The notes: generated from the letters alone by a model not told the origin. A stretch of DNA of 64,000 nt from Verrucomicrobiota bacterium (GCA_026397725.1 JAPLUI010000332.1:1-64000); one strand, 5' to 3'. Counted from the first letter of the stretch, positions 36,866-46,947 are shown. Numbers and translations: made by a program.

Positions 36866-38281
36866 TTAGCAAACTCGCGCAACCTCCATCGACAACAGCT
36901 TGCCGAGCTTCTCGAGCTTGCCGGTGATGTGGCCAAGACCAACCGCGCAGTGGTGCGCGGGGCCGTGACCGTTCCATAACTCGACGAACTTCCGAGCACC
37001 GATGGAGAAGCGGTAGCGGCTGTTGGTGTTGCCAATCTCGAGGATCGGGCCAGGAACCGATTCGGCTTCGGCCACGAGCAGTTTGAGCCGGCCGTCGGCG
37101 GTTTGCACCACCGAAAGCAGCGTCACCGGGCCGAGTTTGACCGACATCTCCACGGACAGGCCGCGACCGACTTTGCCGTGATAGACCGCCAACGGGCGGA
37201 CCTTGGTCTTGCCTTCCGCGATGGCGATGTGGCCGGGGCCGTCGTGACCCATGAGCACGACGTCGTCCCGATAGTCCATCGCATAGTATTCCGTGAACGA
37301 GCCGCCCGCGCCGAAGCTGTCCATGATCTTCATCGCCTGCACGTTCTTGATCTCCATCTCGCCGGCGACCGGCACGCCCCGCGCGGTCAACAACGAGGTG
37401 CCGAGGATGATGGAACTGATAGCGTCCTCGTTGGCCGGATTGCCGGTGCCCATGTAGTAATACGCCAGCGACCCGAGCCGGTGTCGCTCGACGAGGCGGT
37501 CCAGCGCGACCGAGGTTCGCGCGGCACGCTCCAATTCGGCCTGCGGGCAGTCGGGCTGCACGTCAAACGCCCCGCCAAAGTGCGCAACGCGATCATGGAT
37601 GTCCGCATCGTTCACCTCGCTGCGCAGCGCGGCGAGTTCGTCCACCTCGATGATCTCGACGTGACCGCCGAAGCTCGCGCATTGTTGGGTAAGGTCGGAG
37701 TAGATATCTAACATACCAGAGTAGTAGTGGCCCATCACGCCCATGCGGTTGTGTTCCATGGCGTGTGCCACGCGGGCCGCCTCAACCCACTCGGCCACTT
37801 CGCGCCAGCACGTCGGGTCGTCCTCTAACATGCCGGTGACCTGGTGAAACGGGATGTGGGCGCGGATGAAGACGTTGGCGATCTCCGGCACCGGGCAGGC
37901 CGTGCAATGGGCCAGCCACTCGCCGGTCATCTGCGTGCGGTCGCCGAGTTGGTTGAACCAATCGTAATCTAGCGACGGCAGAGGGGAGAGATTGAGGATG
38001 ATGACCGGCACCTTGGCCCGCCGCACCACCGGCAACACGGTGGACGAAAGCGCGTAGGTCGTGACGTGCAGGAAGATCAGGTCCACGTCGGCCTGGCGGA
38101 ACTGATGTCCCGCGACCACGGCCTTCTCCGCCGTGTCGACGAGGCCGAGGTTGACGACCTCCACGCCGGGCAGGGCTAGTTTCCGCGCGACGCGCTGCAA
38201 GTAGCCTTCCAGCCGTTCCTTGAGCCCGGCGAATTGCGGCCAGTAGGTGTCGAGTCCGATGCCAAAGAGTCCAATTTTCAT
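36866..38281 (-). CDS. L-fucose/L-arabinose isomerase family protein
   Basis: Predicted 471 aa, similar in length to AraA. The start overlaps the GH78 stop (ATGA at 38278-38281), showing coupling. The N-terminus MKIGLFGIGLDTYWPQFAGL and segments VDLIFLHVTTYALSSTVLPV, EHNRMGVMGHYYSGMLDIYS and EMEIKNVQAMKIMDSFGAGG fit the fucose/arabinose isomerase fold. Metal-site residues are probably the Glu/His in the last two regions. It should interconvert an aldose and a ketose in the cytoplasm. Sitting between two rhamnosidase-type genes, an L-rhamnose or L-arabinose-like substrate is a fair guess, not proven. Confidence 0.82.
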   Translation of the reverse strand: MKIGLFGIGLDTYWPQFAGLKERLEGYLQRVARKLALPGVEVVNLGLVDTAEKAVVAGHQFRQADVDLIFLHVTTYALSSTVLPVVRRAKVPVIILNLSPLPSLDYDWFNQLGDRTQMTGEWLAHCTACPVPEIANVFIRAHIPFHQVTGMLEDDPTCWREVAEWVEAARVAHAMEHNRMGVMGHYYSGMLDIYSDLTQQCASFGGHVEIIEVDELAALRSEVNDADIHDRVAHFGGAFDVQPDCPQAELERAARTSVALDRLVERHRLGSLAYYYMGTGNPANEDAISSIILGTSLLTARGVPVAGEMEIKNVQAMKIMDSFGAGGSFTEYYAMDYRDDVVLMGHDGPGHIAIAEGKTKVRPLAVYHGKVGRGLSVEMSVKLGPVTLLSVVQTADGRLKLLVAEAESVPGPILEIGNTNSRYRFSIGARKFVELWNGHGPAHHCAVGLGHITGKLEKLGKLLSMEVARVC

Positions 38282-41200
38282 GATTTTATGTTTTCGGGAA
38301 GTGTGGATTGAAAGCGATAGATTCCGGCACCCACGGCATAGACGGCGGCGTTGTGTTCCATGCGGAGGAACTTCACACCCTCAACCTTGTCGGTTGGCTT
38401 GCCGGACTCGCTGACCCCGGCGGCGTCCTTGGCCGGGACATAGACTAGGGCTGTAGTATTTCCGGGAATCGTGACCTCCATTGTCAGTTCGCGGGCATCT
38501 CGTTTCCAGTTGCTGACGATGCGGCCGTAGGGGGAGTCCCGCCAGGCGCGTACAAACTGCAAATCGCCCTGAATGACCGGGCGGATCATGATGTGTTTGT
38601 AGCCGACCTGGCCGGGGTCGCTGCGGATGCCGGCAAGGTAGCGGTTCATCCAGATGTACAGATCGCCGATGAGCATCACATGATTGCCGGAGTTCATGGC
38701 CGGATCAGCCGTGTTGCCATTCCACAATTCCCACATCGTCGTGGCCCCTTGCCTGACCATGTAGCCCCAACTGGGGTATTCGGTCCGGGTGGCGATGGCA
38801 TAGGCCAGATCGGGCCGGCCATTGTCGCAGAGTGTTCGCATCAGCCATTGCCCGCCAATCAAACCGGTGCCGATCATGCCGGGTGTCTGGTTGGTGATCT
38901 TGTCCACCAGTTGCTCGAACACCCGGGCACGCTGGTCTGCGGGAACCATGTCGAACATCAGCGGCAAAATGAAGGAGGTCTGGGAGCCATTGTCATATTG
39001 GGCCTGCACGCTCTTGTAAAAGCGGCGGTTGAAAGCCGCCTGGATTATGTCGGCCTCGCGCCCAAAGCCCCGGGCATCCTCCGGCTGCCCGAGGATCGCG
39101 GCGTAGCGTGCCATGAGCCGAAGATCATGGAAATAATAACTGGTTGCCAGCAGGGAACCATCGGTCTTGCGGGCGGGATCCTTGGTATGGATCAGTTGCT
39201 GCGTCTCAGGCGGAGCGCACCAGTCGCCATAGTTGTCGGCGGCGGTGATTCCGTCCCGGACCGTGCCGCCCATGAGGCCCATCCATTTTTTCATCACGGG
39301 GTAGTTCTGTTGGAGTGCGCGGAGGTCGCCGTATTCGTCGTAGAGCATGCCGGGCACGATGATCGCCAGGCTCGGCCAGGTGACATTGTTGTTATAGAAT
39401 GGCCAGTATGCCGGAGTGACATCGGAGAGACGGCCATCGGGCTGCTGGCTGTCGGCGATGTCGGCGAGCCACTTGCCGTAAATGGGGGCGATGTTGAACA
39501 GGCTGGTTTCGCCGAGGCCTTCGGCGGCACGGTCGCCGAGCCAGGCCTGGCGTTCGTCGCGTTGCGGGCAATCGGTGATGATACTGCGGTAGTTGCCGCG
39601 GGTGCCCCAGAAAATGTTGCGGGCGATCTGGTTGAGCAGCTCGTTGGAGCAGGCAAACTCACCGGCCCGGGGCAGATCGTCGTGGACGACACACCCTTCG
39701 ATGGCCGCGAGATCGGGCGTGCCGGGGAAACCGGTGATTTCGACGTAACGAAATCCATGATAGGTGAAGCGCGGTTCGTATATCTCCGGGCCGGTGCCTT
39801 TGAGAGTATAATGGTCCGTCGCCTTGGCGGAGCGCAAGTTGGCGGTATAGAGCGTGCCGTCGGAATTGAGCGTTTCGGCATGGCGGAGTTGCACGGTGGT
39901 GCCGGCCGCCCCCTGCACTTTCAACCGGCACCAGCCAACCATGTTCTGGCCCATGTCAAAGATATGGACTCCGGGCTTGGGACTCTTGATAGTGCGCGGC
40001 TTGAGTATCTCGGTGACGCGGATCGGGTCGCCCATCTGGGCCGCCAACACGCCCGCCGGGGCGTCGAGGATCCGGGCTTGGCTCCAGGATGCATCACGAA
40101 AGCCGGGCTGGTCCCAGCCTGGCGATTCCAACCGCGCGTCATAGTCCTCGCCATCGTATTCATTGTTAGCCTGGATGGGACCCTGATCGGTCAAGCGCCA
40201 GGATTCATCGCTGCACACCCATGAGCGGGAACCGTCGGTATAGTCGATGGCCAGTTGCAGCAACAGGCGCGGAGTGCCGAACGACCGGGTTCGGGTGGGA
40301 ACATTCAGCCGCATCGCCCAGAACCGGCCATTGCCCAGCACCACCCCGAGCGCGTTGCCGCCACGGCAAAGCCGATCCGTCACGTCGAAGGTGACATAGT
40401 AGCAGCGCTTGTCGTAATCGGTTAGCCCCGGCTCCAGGACATGGTCGCCGACCTTGGCCCCGTTCAAGCGAAGCTCAAACAGACCCAGCCCACAGACATA
40501 CGCCGTGGCGCGGGCGACTTTCTTGTCCACCTGGAACTCCCGGCGCAGGTAACGCGCCGGCAAGCGGCGGGCTTCATCCCCCCCCTGCTGCTTGAGCTGG
40601 CCCCACGGCCCGATGCCGAAGGCGCCCAGGGCCTTGGCTGCAGGCCAGCGGGCATCATTGAACCCGGCGCGTTCCCAGCCTTCCTCTTTCGCCTGATTGC
40701 TCTTCCACTGCGGATCGGTACCGACCACCAGCGGGCTTCCTTCGGCAAACTCCACGGTGAGAGCGGCGATCAGGCCGGCGGGATTGGGGGCATCACCGAC
40801 ATTCGTGGCGGCCACCGCCAGTGTATTGGCGCCTGCCCGCAGGATGGCGGTTAGATCCATCGCCACCGGCGCGTTCAAGTCATCCCCCTGGCCGGCTTTG
40901 CGGCCATTCACGTAGAGTGCAAAGGCGTTGTCTGCGGTCATCGCAACGCTCGCCTTGACGATTTTCCGACCGGCCGGCAGGGAGACAGTGCGCCGGAAAT
41001 AGCGAACGCCAACCGGCACGCTGGACGCCGGTTCGCCCTCCGGGAACCAGATCCACTGCGCCGGCCCCAGCCGGGTGTTCATTGAGCTTTGCGTCTGGTC
41101 AAGCCCGATCCACTTGGCCTGCCAGTCGTCGGGCTTGAGCAAACCCATCGTCCACAGTGCCGGTTGGCTCCAAGCCGAGACCTTGCCATCCTGATCCCAT

Positions 41201-41580
41201 AATCGCACTTTCCAGTGGCAGGACCTCCGCGACGCCAACTGCTTGCCGGCATATTCCACCTGGATGCTCTGGTCCGACGCCACCTTGCCGCTGTCCCACA
41301 AATCCCCCTGATCCTTGGCTAACAGTTCCAGCGTCGAGGCCACCAGCACCTGATAGGCGCTCTGCCGCTGACCTCTGACCTCTGATCTCTGACCTCTGAC
41401 CTCTATCTTCCAGCTCAGCCGCGGCTGCGTCACGTCGATTCCCTGAGGGTTCACGAGGTATTCGCAGCGCGGATTGGTCAGGTCAGCGGCGAAGGCGTTT
41501 AAGGGGCAAGACAGCACGGCGACGGCGGCGATCAGGCCAGCCGCAAGGCAGCGATGGGTGTGAATGTTCACGGGGCTCAT
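38278..41580 (-). CDS. secreted GH78 alpha-L-rhamnosidase with an extra beta-sandwich module
   Basis: Predicted 1100 aa with signal peptide (1-31). Order: Ig-like N-terminal domain (about 35-165, NPRCEYLVNPQGIDVTQPRL), beta-sandwich module 173-327 (AQWIWFPEGE; MTADNAFALYVNG; GPWGQ), sugar-binding Bac_rhamnosid_N (about 335-510), then the (alpha/alpha)6 catalytic domain (about 650-1000) with CPQRDERQAWLGD near 667-680 and GATTMWELWNG. A C-terminal beta-sandwich closes the protein. It removes terminal alpha-L-rhamnose. Residues 61-72 (VRGQRSEVRGQR) are coded by a heptamer array and look like an in-frame expansion. First gene of the minus-strand operon. Confidence 0.93.
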   Translation of the reverse strand: MSPVNIHTHRCLAAGLIAAVAVLSCPLNAFAADLTNPRCEYLVNPQGIDVTQPRLSWKIEVRGQRSEVRGQRQSAYQVLVASTLELLAKDQGDLWDSGKVASDQSIQVEYAGKQLASRRSCHWKVRLWDQDGKVSAWSQPALWTMGLLKPDDWQAKWIGLDQTQSSMNTRLGPAQWIWFPEGEPASSVPVGVRYFRRTVSLPAGRKIVKASVAMTADNAFALYVNGRKAGQGDDLNAPVAMDLTAILRAGANTLAVAATNVGDAPNPAGLIAALTVEFAEGSPLVVGTDPQWKSNQAKEEGWERAGFNDARWPAAKALGAFGIGPWGQLKQQGGDEARRLPARYLRREFQVDKKVARATAYVCGLGLFELRLNGAKVGDHVLEPGLTDYDKRCYYVTFDVTDRLCRGGNALGVVLGNGRFWAMRLNVPTRTRSFGTPRLLLQLAIDYTDGSRSWVCSDESWRLTDQGPIQANNEYDGEDYDARLESPGWDQPGFRDASWSQARILDAPAGVLAAQMGDPIRVTEILKPRTIKSPKPGVHIFDMGQNMVGWCRLKVQGAAGTTVQLRHAETLNSDGTLYTANLRSAKATDHYTLKGTGPEIYEPRFTYHGFRYVEITGFPGTPDLAAIEGCVVHDDLPRAGEFACSNELLNQIARNIFWGTRGNYRSIITDCPQRDERQAWLGDRAAEGLGETSLFNIAPIYGKWLADIADSQQPDGRLSDVTPAYWPFYNNNVTWPSLAIIVPGMLYDEYGDLRALQQNYPVMKKWMGLMGGTVRDGITAADNYGDWCAPPETQQLIHTKDPARKTDGSLLATSYYFHDLRLMARYAAILGQPEDARGFGREADIIQAAFNRRFYKSVQAQYDNGSQTSFILPLMFDMVPADQRARVFEQLVDKITNQTPGMIGTGLIGGQWLMRTLCDNGRPDLAYAIATRTEYPSWGYMVRQGATTMWELWNGNTADPAMNSGNHVMLIGDLYIWMNRYLAGIRSDPGQVGYKHIMIRPVIQGDLQFVRAWRDSPYGRIVSNWKRDARELTMEVTIPGNTTALVYVPAKDAAGVSESGKPTDKVEGVKFLRMEHNAAVYAVGAGIYRFQSTLPENIKS
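41371..41405. repeat. heptanucleotide array inside the GH78 coding sequence
   Basis: Five 7-mers on the plus strand: ACCTCTG, ACCTCTG, ATCTCTG, ACCTCTG, ACCTCTA. On the coding strand this is repeated GAGGTCA-type units encoding VRGQRSEVRGQR. Five heptamers (35 nt) change the frame unless other bases compensate; the frame is open, so the array is fixed in a tolerated loop. Confidence 0.75.
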
Positions 41581-41934
41581 AGTTGCATTAGAATTTCTTG
41601 ATTCTGGAGAACTTTGCGGCTTGGCGCGAACGAAGTCTTAGCCGGGATGAATGGATTGCAAGCACAGTCGTCTCATACAGCCTCCGGGAGCACCGAATTT
41701 CCCATGGGATGCTTGTGGATTGGCAGAGATTCATGACTCGGGGAGATTGTTGACGGGGTGTGAACCTAAAAACCGGAATGGAATTGGCCGCAAGAGATCG
41801 CAAGAAACGCAAAGGCAGATACTTGTGCATGTTTGTGGTTCAGCTTTTCATAGAATGCGGGGCCGTCGGTGCGCACCGGCGGCCCCGCTGGAATCCGGAG
41901 AAAAACCAGCAACTCCGGAAAGGCGTCACGCGCC
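41581..41934. other. 354-bp spacer between GH78 and the adhesin gene; contains a strong stem-loop
   Basis: No gene seen. At 41857-41888 a 9-bp GC stem (GCGGGGCCG/CGGCCCCGC) encloses a 12-base perfect palindrome (CGGTGCGCACCG), 47 bp past the adhesin stop; it may be a terminator, though no U-run follows. At 41788-41815 three imperfect GCAAGA-type units (CGCAAGAGATCGCAAGAAAC) form another short tandem repeat. The GH78 promoter lies in the left half. Confidence 0.5.
41857..41888 (-). terminator. stem-loop after the adhesin gene
   Basis: 9-bp perfect GC-rich stem with a palindromic interior, 47 bp downstream of the adhesin stop codon at 41935. It lacks a T-tract on the minus strand, so any termination would need Rho or the structure may instead protect the 3' end. 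Confidence 0.45.
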
Positions 41935-44900
41935 CTACGGCACGACCATCAAGCGGCAGAATTTCTTCGCCGCGCCGGGTGGCAGCGTGTAGGTCACCTG
42001 GCCGCCCGGGGGCAAGGTCGTGGCAAGGTCTTCCGCGGCGGCAGGTGCCCAGTCGATGAGGTTGTCGGACACTTGCACCTCGAAGGAGGTGACCTCATTC
42101 AGATATGGCCAGGTGACCGTGCCGTTCACGACGCCCGGATTGGTGGCCAGGCCATCCATGCCCATGAAGAAGGCCACCCCGTTGGCCACGCCGTCGTTGT
42201 TGTAATCTTCGTTAGGCACGCCGTCCCCGGCGTAATCGTGCGCCCAGGTGGCATAGCCGCCGGCGGCCGGGACGGTGATGATGCCCGAGATGGCGTAGAG
42301 CGAGAGTGCCTCCGTTTTATAGCCATGGCCGGCGACGCCATATACCCAGTTCCCTCCCGTGACGCTCGGACTGCCGTAGGCAACCCAGTTGCCGCTGGTG
42401 TCGCCGAGGAACCACGTGGTGGGTCTCGAGCCGCCGGTTCCGGTACCCGTCCAGGCATCATTAGTGATGGTGGCGCCGGTTTCGGCCACCGAGACGGGCG
42501 CGGCGAGCGAACCGTTCCACAAGGCGGTGTTGCCGCCGGCCACCAGCCAGCCGGCCAGGTTGTAGATCGGGGCGCTGGGATCGGTGCCGCGGGTGAGCGT
42601 GTTTGCGTTGGCGTTGGTCGCGCCCGTCGAGCCGATGCAGGTCCAGGTGGTTGCCAACGCATTGAGCGCGGGGACTGCGGTGGCCGCAGCGGCGACGAAG
42701 GTGTTGTAGTCCGCGATGCTGGCCGAGGTGGCGTCCCTCGTGCCGCTGGTCACGAACACCAACCGGTATTGGTCGCCCGGTTGCAGGCCGACCGGCACCG
42801 GCAGGATTTCCCCCGGATTCGCAATGTTAGCCGTGATGGTCACATCATAGTACTTGGTGATGGCACTATCCCCGGAGTCGACTTGATAGATCACGGGCGT
42901 GCTCACCGAATCGGTGAAGTCATACGTGCCGGTGCCGCCACTCGGCTTATCGCAGGCGGCCCCGGGCGACTTCGTGAAGACGGGGTTGGGGTTGAGCGGA
43001 TTCAGGCTGTTGGTATGGGGAATGCGCAGCGTGATGGTCGGGTTGGGAGTCGCGCTTTCGTTGATCACGCCGGTGTAAACATGGCTGTCGGACGGATCGG
43101 TCCAGGTGAACGAGGTGATGTTCGCCTGATAGACGGCGGTCGCCGTCCGGTTGGCCAAGGCCGACATGTGGAAGGTGCCCGTGTAACCGGGGGCCACCGC
43201 GATGGTGAACGTCTTGGTGCCGGAAACGTCGGCGGTGAAGACGTGCGAGATCCGGATGCCGTTGGTGTTGCCGTATGCATCCTGGTCGATCACCGAACTG
43301 TCGCTCCCCGTCGCGAAGGTCAAGACGCGGCTTCCCGCAGCCTCCCAGCCGAAGGCGAAGAAACTCGTCTCGTACTGAACACCCGGCGTGAGATTGGTCA
43401 GGGTGACGGTGCGGGGGGTGCCGCCGTAGATGAACGAGGAGGCCAGCGTGTGGCTGTCGCCAGTGATGTTCGGATTTTGCCCCGCGACTCCGACCATGGT
43501 TCCCGAGAGCGAGAAGTTGGCGCCGGATGTCGCCCAGGTTTGGAAGGAAACACCATTCACGGTGACGGCGCTGCCGTTGCAGTTCACGGCCGCGGTATAC
43601 AGGTAGCTATCGGAAATCCCCGAATCCGCATCGCCAGTCCACGCCGCATAGGTCCAACCGGACACGATGACCGTCACTTGATAGTCCTTGGTGGAGTTAT
43701 CCTGGGCTTTGACGGTGTAGGTGACCGTCGTGTTAGAGTGGGTGAAGCCCGCGTTCGCACTTGAAGCAGGCGAGACGCTGGCAGTCGCGGAGACCGTGCA
43801 GGTGGGATTGATCGTCGTAACGTCCGTGGCGTGGGGAACATAAAGAACCACCGTTTGGCCGATTTCGTCGATGACGCCGGTGTTGCCGTTCCAAGCAAAG
43901 GACAGCAGGTCCTTGGCCGAGGGCGAGGTGTCCAGCGCGACGGTCAGCATGCCGTTCGTCGCCACGTCGAAGTACGTGTCGTTGGTGTTGGTCGCGGCGG
44001 TGCTGGCGGTGGAGCCCCAGGTGCCCTTGACCTGGCCCGCAGTGCCGAGAGTCAGCCTGCTGATGCTGAAATTCGTGCTGTTGGCCAAACTCGCGAAGAC
44101 GCTGCCGGTGGGTGCGACGGTGAGGAGGTTGGCCACCGTGACTCCGGTGCCCATGGCCTTCGCGTCGCTGCCGGAGAGGGTCAGGTCGTGATAGGCCAGG
44201 GCCGCAACGGTCTGGGCGGCGCTCCCGTCGTAGTTCACGGTGCCGGTCGCCGCGGTGAAGGTCATGGTGCCGCCGGCAGCCCCTTGGTTGCCGTATTGGG
44301 TCACCGTGCCGCCGAGGTTGAGCGTGCCCGCGCCGGAAAAGGTGATGCGGGCGGCGTCCGCATAGGTCGTCAGGTTGCCCGTGATCGTGGCAGTGCCGGT
44401 GGAAATGAGTAACTGCGTCCAGCGGCTGCTGCCGGTGGTGGCGAGTGCGTTGCCAAGGGTGAGCGAGCCGGCGGTGAAGGTGCCCGCCCCCACGTTGATC
44501 GTGGCGGTGGTGCTGCTGGTGGTGGAGCGGTCGAGCAGCACATCGCCGCTGACCGTCAAGGAGGAGGTGGCGTCGGCAAGGACCAGCGAGGTGGTCGCCG
44601 ACACGGGACTCATGGTGAGGCTATTGCATGCCGCGGTCACCCCGGCCGGCACGGTGACCGCAACTCCGCTGCCGATGATCACGTCATCCGCGCTGGTCGG
44701 TGCCGCCACCCCGCCCCAAGTCGCCGTGTCGTTCCAGGCCCCGGAGACCGAGGCGGCGTGCTTCACGCGGAACGTGACGGTCGGGGAAGTGGCCGTGCCG
44801 GACGCGTTGTCGGTCGCGGTCGCGTAGATTTGATAGGTTCCCGCCGCCAGCGTGCCCAGCACCTGCGCGAAGGTGCTGCTGCCGTCAAAGGGACCGACCG

Positions 44901-46947
44901 GACCGACATCCGTGTAGCTGCCGGCACCCGTCAGTTTGTAATGGTAGGTCACCGAATAGTTCGGCGTGCCGCCCCCGGCTAGCGCCGTGGCCGGAATCGA
45001 AGTGCCCGTGAGGAACACCTGACTGTTGGTCGGGCCGGTCACCGCGACCGTCAGCGGACCGGTGGCAACGACCAAATTGACCTCGCCGCCGGTGACCTCG
45101 ATGCTGGCCGAGGTGCCGCTTGCCAAGCCGTTGTTGCCCAGGGTGCTGTTCCAAACGCCGGCGAGGGTCGGAGTGCCGGAAATGCTGCCGCTGGCCTGCG
45201 AGATGAGCCGGTAGGTTCCAGATTCAAGCAGGGTGCTACCGCCGATGTTGACGGTGATCGCGCCGTTCAGGGTGAGGGCACCCTGGGAAATGGTCAGCGC
45301 CGGATTGGCAGTATCGCCGGCGAAACTGGTCGGGGTGTAATTCAAGGTGACGGCATTGGAGCCGAGACCGACGGTGGTGCCGCCCTTGATCGTGGCGGGC
45401 GAGGCGCTGGTACCGCTGGCAGTCAGCGGGGCGCCGCTGCCTAGCGTGCAATCGGTGAGGGCGGACACGTCGAGGGTCGCCCCGGCGGCAATGGACAGCA
45501 CCGTGCCGGGCACCGTGCCGGTCGTCACTGGAGTGAAGAACCGGATCTCGGAAATGCCGGTGTAGCCGTCGGCTCCAGGAAAGTTGCTGTTGGCGTAGAT
45601 TTCAATGTACTGGGCCGTGACCGGTGAGTCGAAGGTGTAATCGGCACCGGTATAGGAGGTCGAGGCGTTCGCTTGGCGAAAGGTCATGTCCTGGATTTTC
45701 GTGCCCACACCCGCTCCGCCCGTCAGAGAGTCTTGCATGTAGAGGCTGGCGCTGTTGATACCCCGTTTGATTTCGTTGGTGCCTGTTTCGTTGTAGTTCC
45801 ACAGGTGGAAACCGGTGACCGTCTGGACGCTGCCCAAATCGAACGTGATCCAGGTGGGTGTATGGCCGTTGCTCAACCACATGTTTGAACCTGGCTGGTT
45901 GCCGCAGGTGGAGCTGGTCGTGACCGGATTGCCGGGAGTCATGCCCGACCCGTTGATGGTGGTGCCGGGCGAGCGATTATCGGGGGAATAATAACTCTCC
46001 GCTGTCGCCGCGGTGGGCTTGACGAGCAGAACGGGAGCCAATTTCAGCGTGCCGGCGTTGATGGTTGTGGCACCGGTGTAGGTGTTGGAGGCGGTGAGGG
46101 TCAGCGTGCCGCTGCCGGACTTCGTCAGGCCGCCGGTATTGGAACTGTCAAGCGCACCGGCGAAGGTGATTGTCTGGCCGTTGTCGTCAATCGCCACCGC
46201 AGCCGTGCTGTTTTTGATCCTGCTGGAAAGATCGGTGGTGATGCCCGTCCCGTACTGCAGCGTCCCGCCGCCGAAGGTGACGTTGCCGCCGTTGCCGAGG
46301 GCTCCCGCGACGCCGACTTGCAGCGTGCCGCCGTTGATGGCGGTGGTGGTGGCGTAGTTGCCCGCACCGTTGATGACCGCCGTGCCGACACCGTCCTTCG
46401 CGATGCTGCAATTGCTATAGGTGATAGGGCAATTGAGGGTCAGCGTCCGCCCGGCACCGATGTTCCAGTGAACCGAGCCGTCGCCACCGCCGCCCCACAG
46501 CGCGTATTCGTTATGAGTTAAGGTCAGGTCTTTGCTATCGGCGGCGATGGTGATGCCTCCATTGCCCGAGGCCTGGAGGAAAGAGCCGAAGTTGCCATTT
46601 ATGAAAGTGATATCGGTCGCCAGGCCGCTGTTCAGGCTGATCGCACCGCGCCCGTTGAAGTTGTCCAGCGCCACGGTGCCGTTGACGGTGTTGCTATCAA
46701 ACGTGACGTTGGCCCAGTCACCCGGCTGCGAGCCGGACAACCAGTTGCCGCCGGTGTTCCAGTGGGTGTCGGAGCCAAGGCCGGTCCAGGTGCCGTCGGC
46801 TGCCTGTACGCCTCCCGCGAGCGCCAGCACGGCCGCCAGCAGGGCCGCGCCGCGCGCGAACGGGGTGAAGGAAGAAAAGCTGAAACGCTGAAACGCTGAA
46901 ATGCAGAAATGATCGTGGAGCATGGATGGTGGATGGTTGGTTTTCAT
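41935..46947 (-). CDS. giant secreted multidomain adhesin-like protein with autotransporter-associated beta-strand repeats
   Basis: Predicted 1670 aa from ATG 46947 (MKTNHPPSMLHDHF; ATG 46920 also possible), with a signal peptide ending VQA. Order: beta-strand repeats of the autotransporter-associated type (GTAVINGAGNYATTTAINGG; GGLTKSGSGTLTLTASNTYT), a discoidin-like domain (SNMWLSNGHTPTWITFDLGS), an Ig-like segment, a G8-like segment (WNDTATWGGVAAPTSADDVI), further beta repeats, two DUF5018-like segments (LSFAWNGNTGVIDEIGQTVV and ITSFTWTDPSDSHVYTGVIN), and a C-terminus rich in VANGVAFFMGMDGLATNPG. No beta-barrel translocator is present. Likely extracellular, cell-surface or matrix protein binding carbohydrate or other cells. 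Confidence 0.82.
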   Translation of the reverse strand: MKTNHPPSMLHDHFCISAFQRFSFSSFTPFARGAALLAAVLALAGGVQAADGTWTGLGSDTHWNTGGNWLSGSQPGDWANVTFDSNTVNGTVALDNFNGRGAISLNSGLATDITFINGNFGSFLQASGNGGITIAADSKDLTLTHNEYALWGGGGDGSVHWNIGAGRTLTLNCPITYSNCSIAKDGVGTAVINGAGNYATTTAINGGTLQVGVAGALGNGGNVTFGGGTLQYGTGITTDLSSRIKNSTAAVAIDDNGQTITFAGALDSSNTGGLTKSGSGTLTLTASNTYTGATTINAGTLKLAPVLLVKPTAATAESYYSPDNRSPGTTINGSGMTPGNPVTTSSTCGNQPGSNMWLSNGHTPTWITFDLGSVQTVTGFHLWNYNETGTNEIKRGINSASLYMQDSLTGGAGVGTKIQDMTFRQANASTSYTGADYTFDSPVTAQYIEIYANSNFPGADGYTGISEIRFFTPVTTGTVPGTVLSIAAGATLDVSALTDCTLGSGAPLTASGTSASPATIKGGTTVGLGSNAVTLNYTPTSFAGDTANPALTISQGALTLNGAITVNIGGSTLLESGTYRLISQASGSISGTPTLAGVWNSTLGNNGLASGTSASIEVTGGEVNLVVATGPLTVAVTGPTNSQVFLTGTSIPATALAGGGTPNYSVTYHYKLTGAGSYTDVGPVGPFDGSSTFAQVLGTLAAGTYQIYATATDNASGTATSPTVTFRVKHAASVSGAWNDTATWGGVAAPTSADDVIIGSGVAVTVPAGVTAACNSLTMSPVSATTSLVLADATSSLTVSGDVLLDRSTTSSTTATINVGAGTFTAGSLTLGNALATTGSSRWTQLLISTGTATITGNLTTYADAARITFSGAGTLNLGGTVTQYGNQGAAGGTMTFTAATGTVNYDGSAAQTVAALAYHDLTLSGSDAKAMGTGVTVANLLTVAPTGSVFASLANSTNFSISRLTLGTAGQVKGTWGSTASTAATNTNDTYFDVATNGMLTVALDTSPSAKDLLSFAWNGNTGVIDEIGQTVVLYVPHATDVTTINPTCTVSATASVSPASSANAGFTHSNTTVTYTVKAQDNSTKDYQVTVIVSGWTYAAWTGDADSGISDSYLYTAAVNCNGSAVTVNGVSFQTWATSGANFSLSGTMVGVAGQNPNITGDSHTLASSFIYGGTPRTVTLTNLTPGVQYETSFFAFGWEAAGSRVLTFATGSDSSVIDQDAYGNTNGIRISHVFTADVSGTKTFTIAVAPGYTGTFHMSALANRTATAVYQANITSFTWTDPSDSHVYTGVINESATPNPTITLRIPHTNSLNPLNPNPVFTKSPGAACDKPSGGTGTYDFTDSVSTPVIYQVDSGDSAITKYYDVTITANIANPGEILPVPVGLQPGDQYRLVFVTSGTRDATSASIADYNTFVAAAATAVPALNALATTWTCIGSTGATNANANTLTRGTDPSAPIYNLAGWLVAGGNTALWNGSLAAPVSVAETGATITNDAWTGTGTGGSRPTTWFLGDTSGNWVAYGSPSVTGGNWVYGVAGHGYKTEALSLYAISGIITVPAAGGYATWAHDYAGDGVPNEDYNNDGVANGVAFFMGMDGLATNPGVVNGTVTWPYLNEVTSFEVQVSDNLIDWAPAAAEDLATTLPPGGQVTYTLPPGAAKKFCRLMVVP

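Noticed and set aside
36866..38281. Naming the isomerase araA
   Set aside because: The fold is right but the AraA substrate residues cannot be confirmed, and the context points to rhamnosides.
41869..43764. 631-codon plus-strand frame antisense to the adhesin gene
   Set aside because: Gly/Arg/Val-rich shadow of the minus-strand repeat protein; no recognisable motif.
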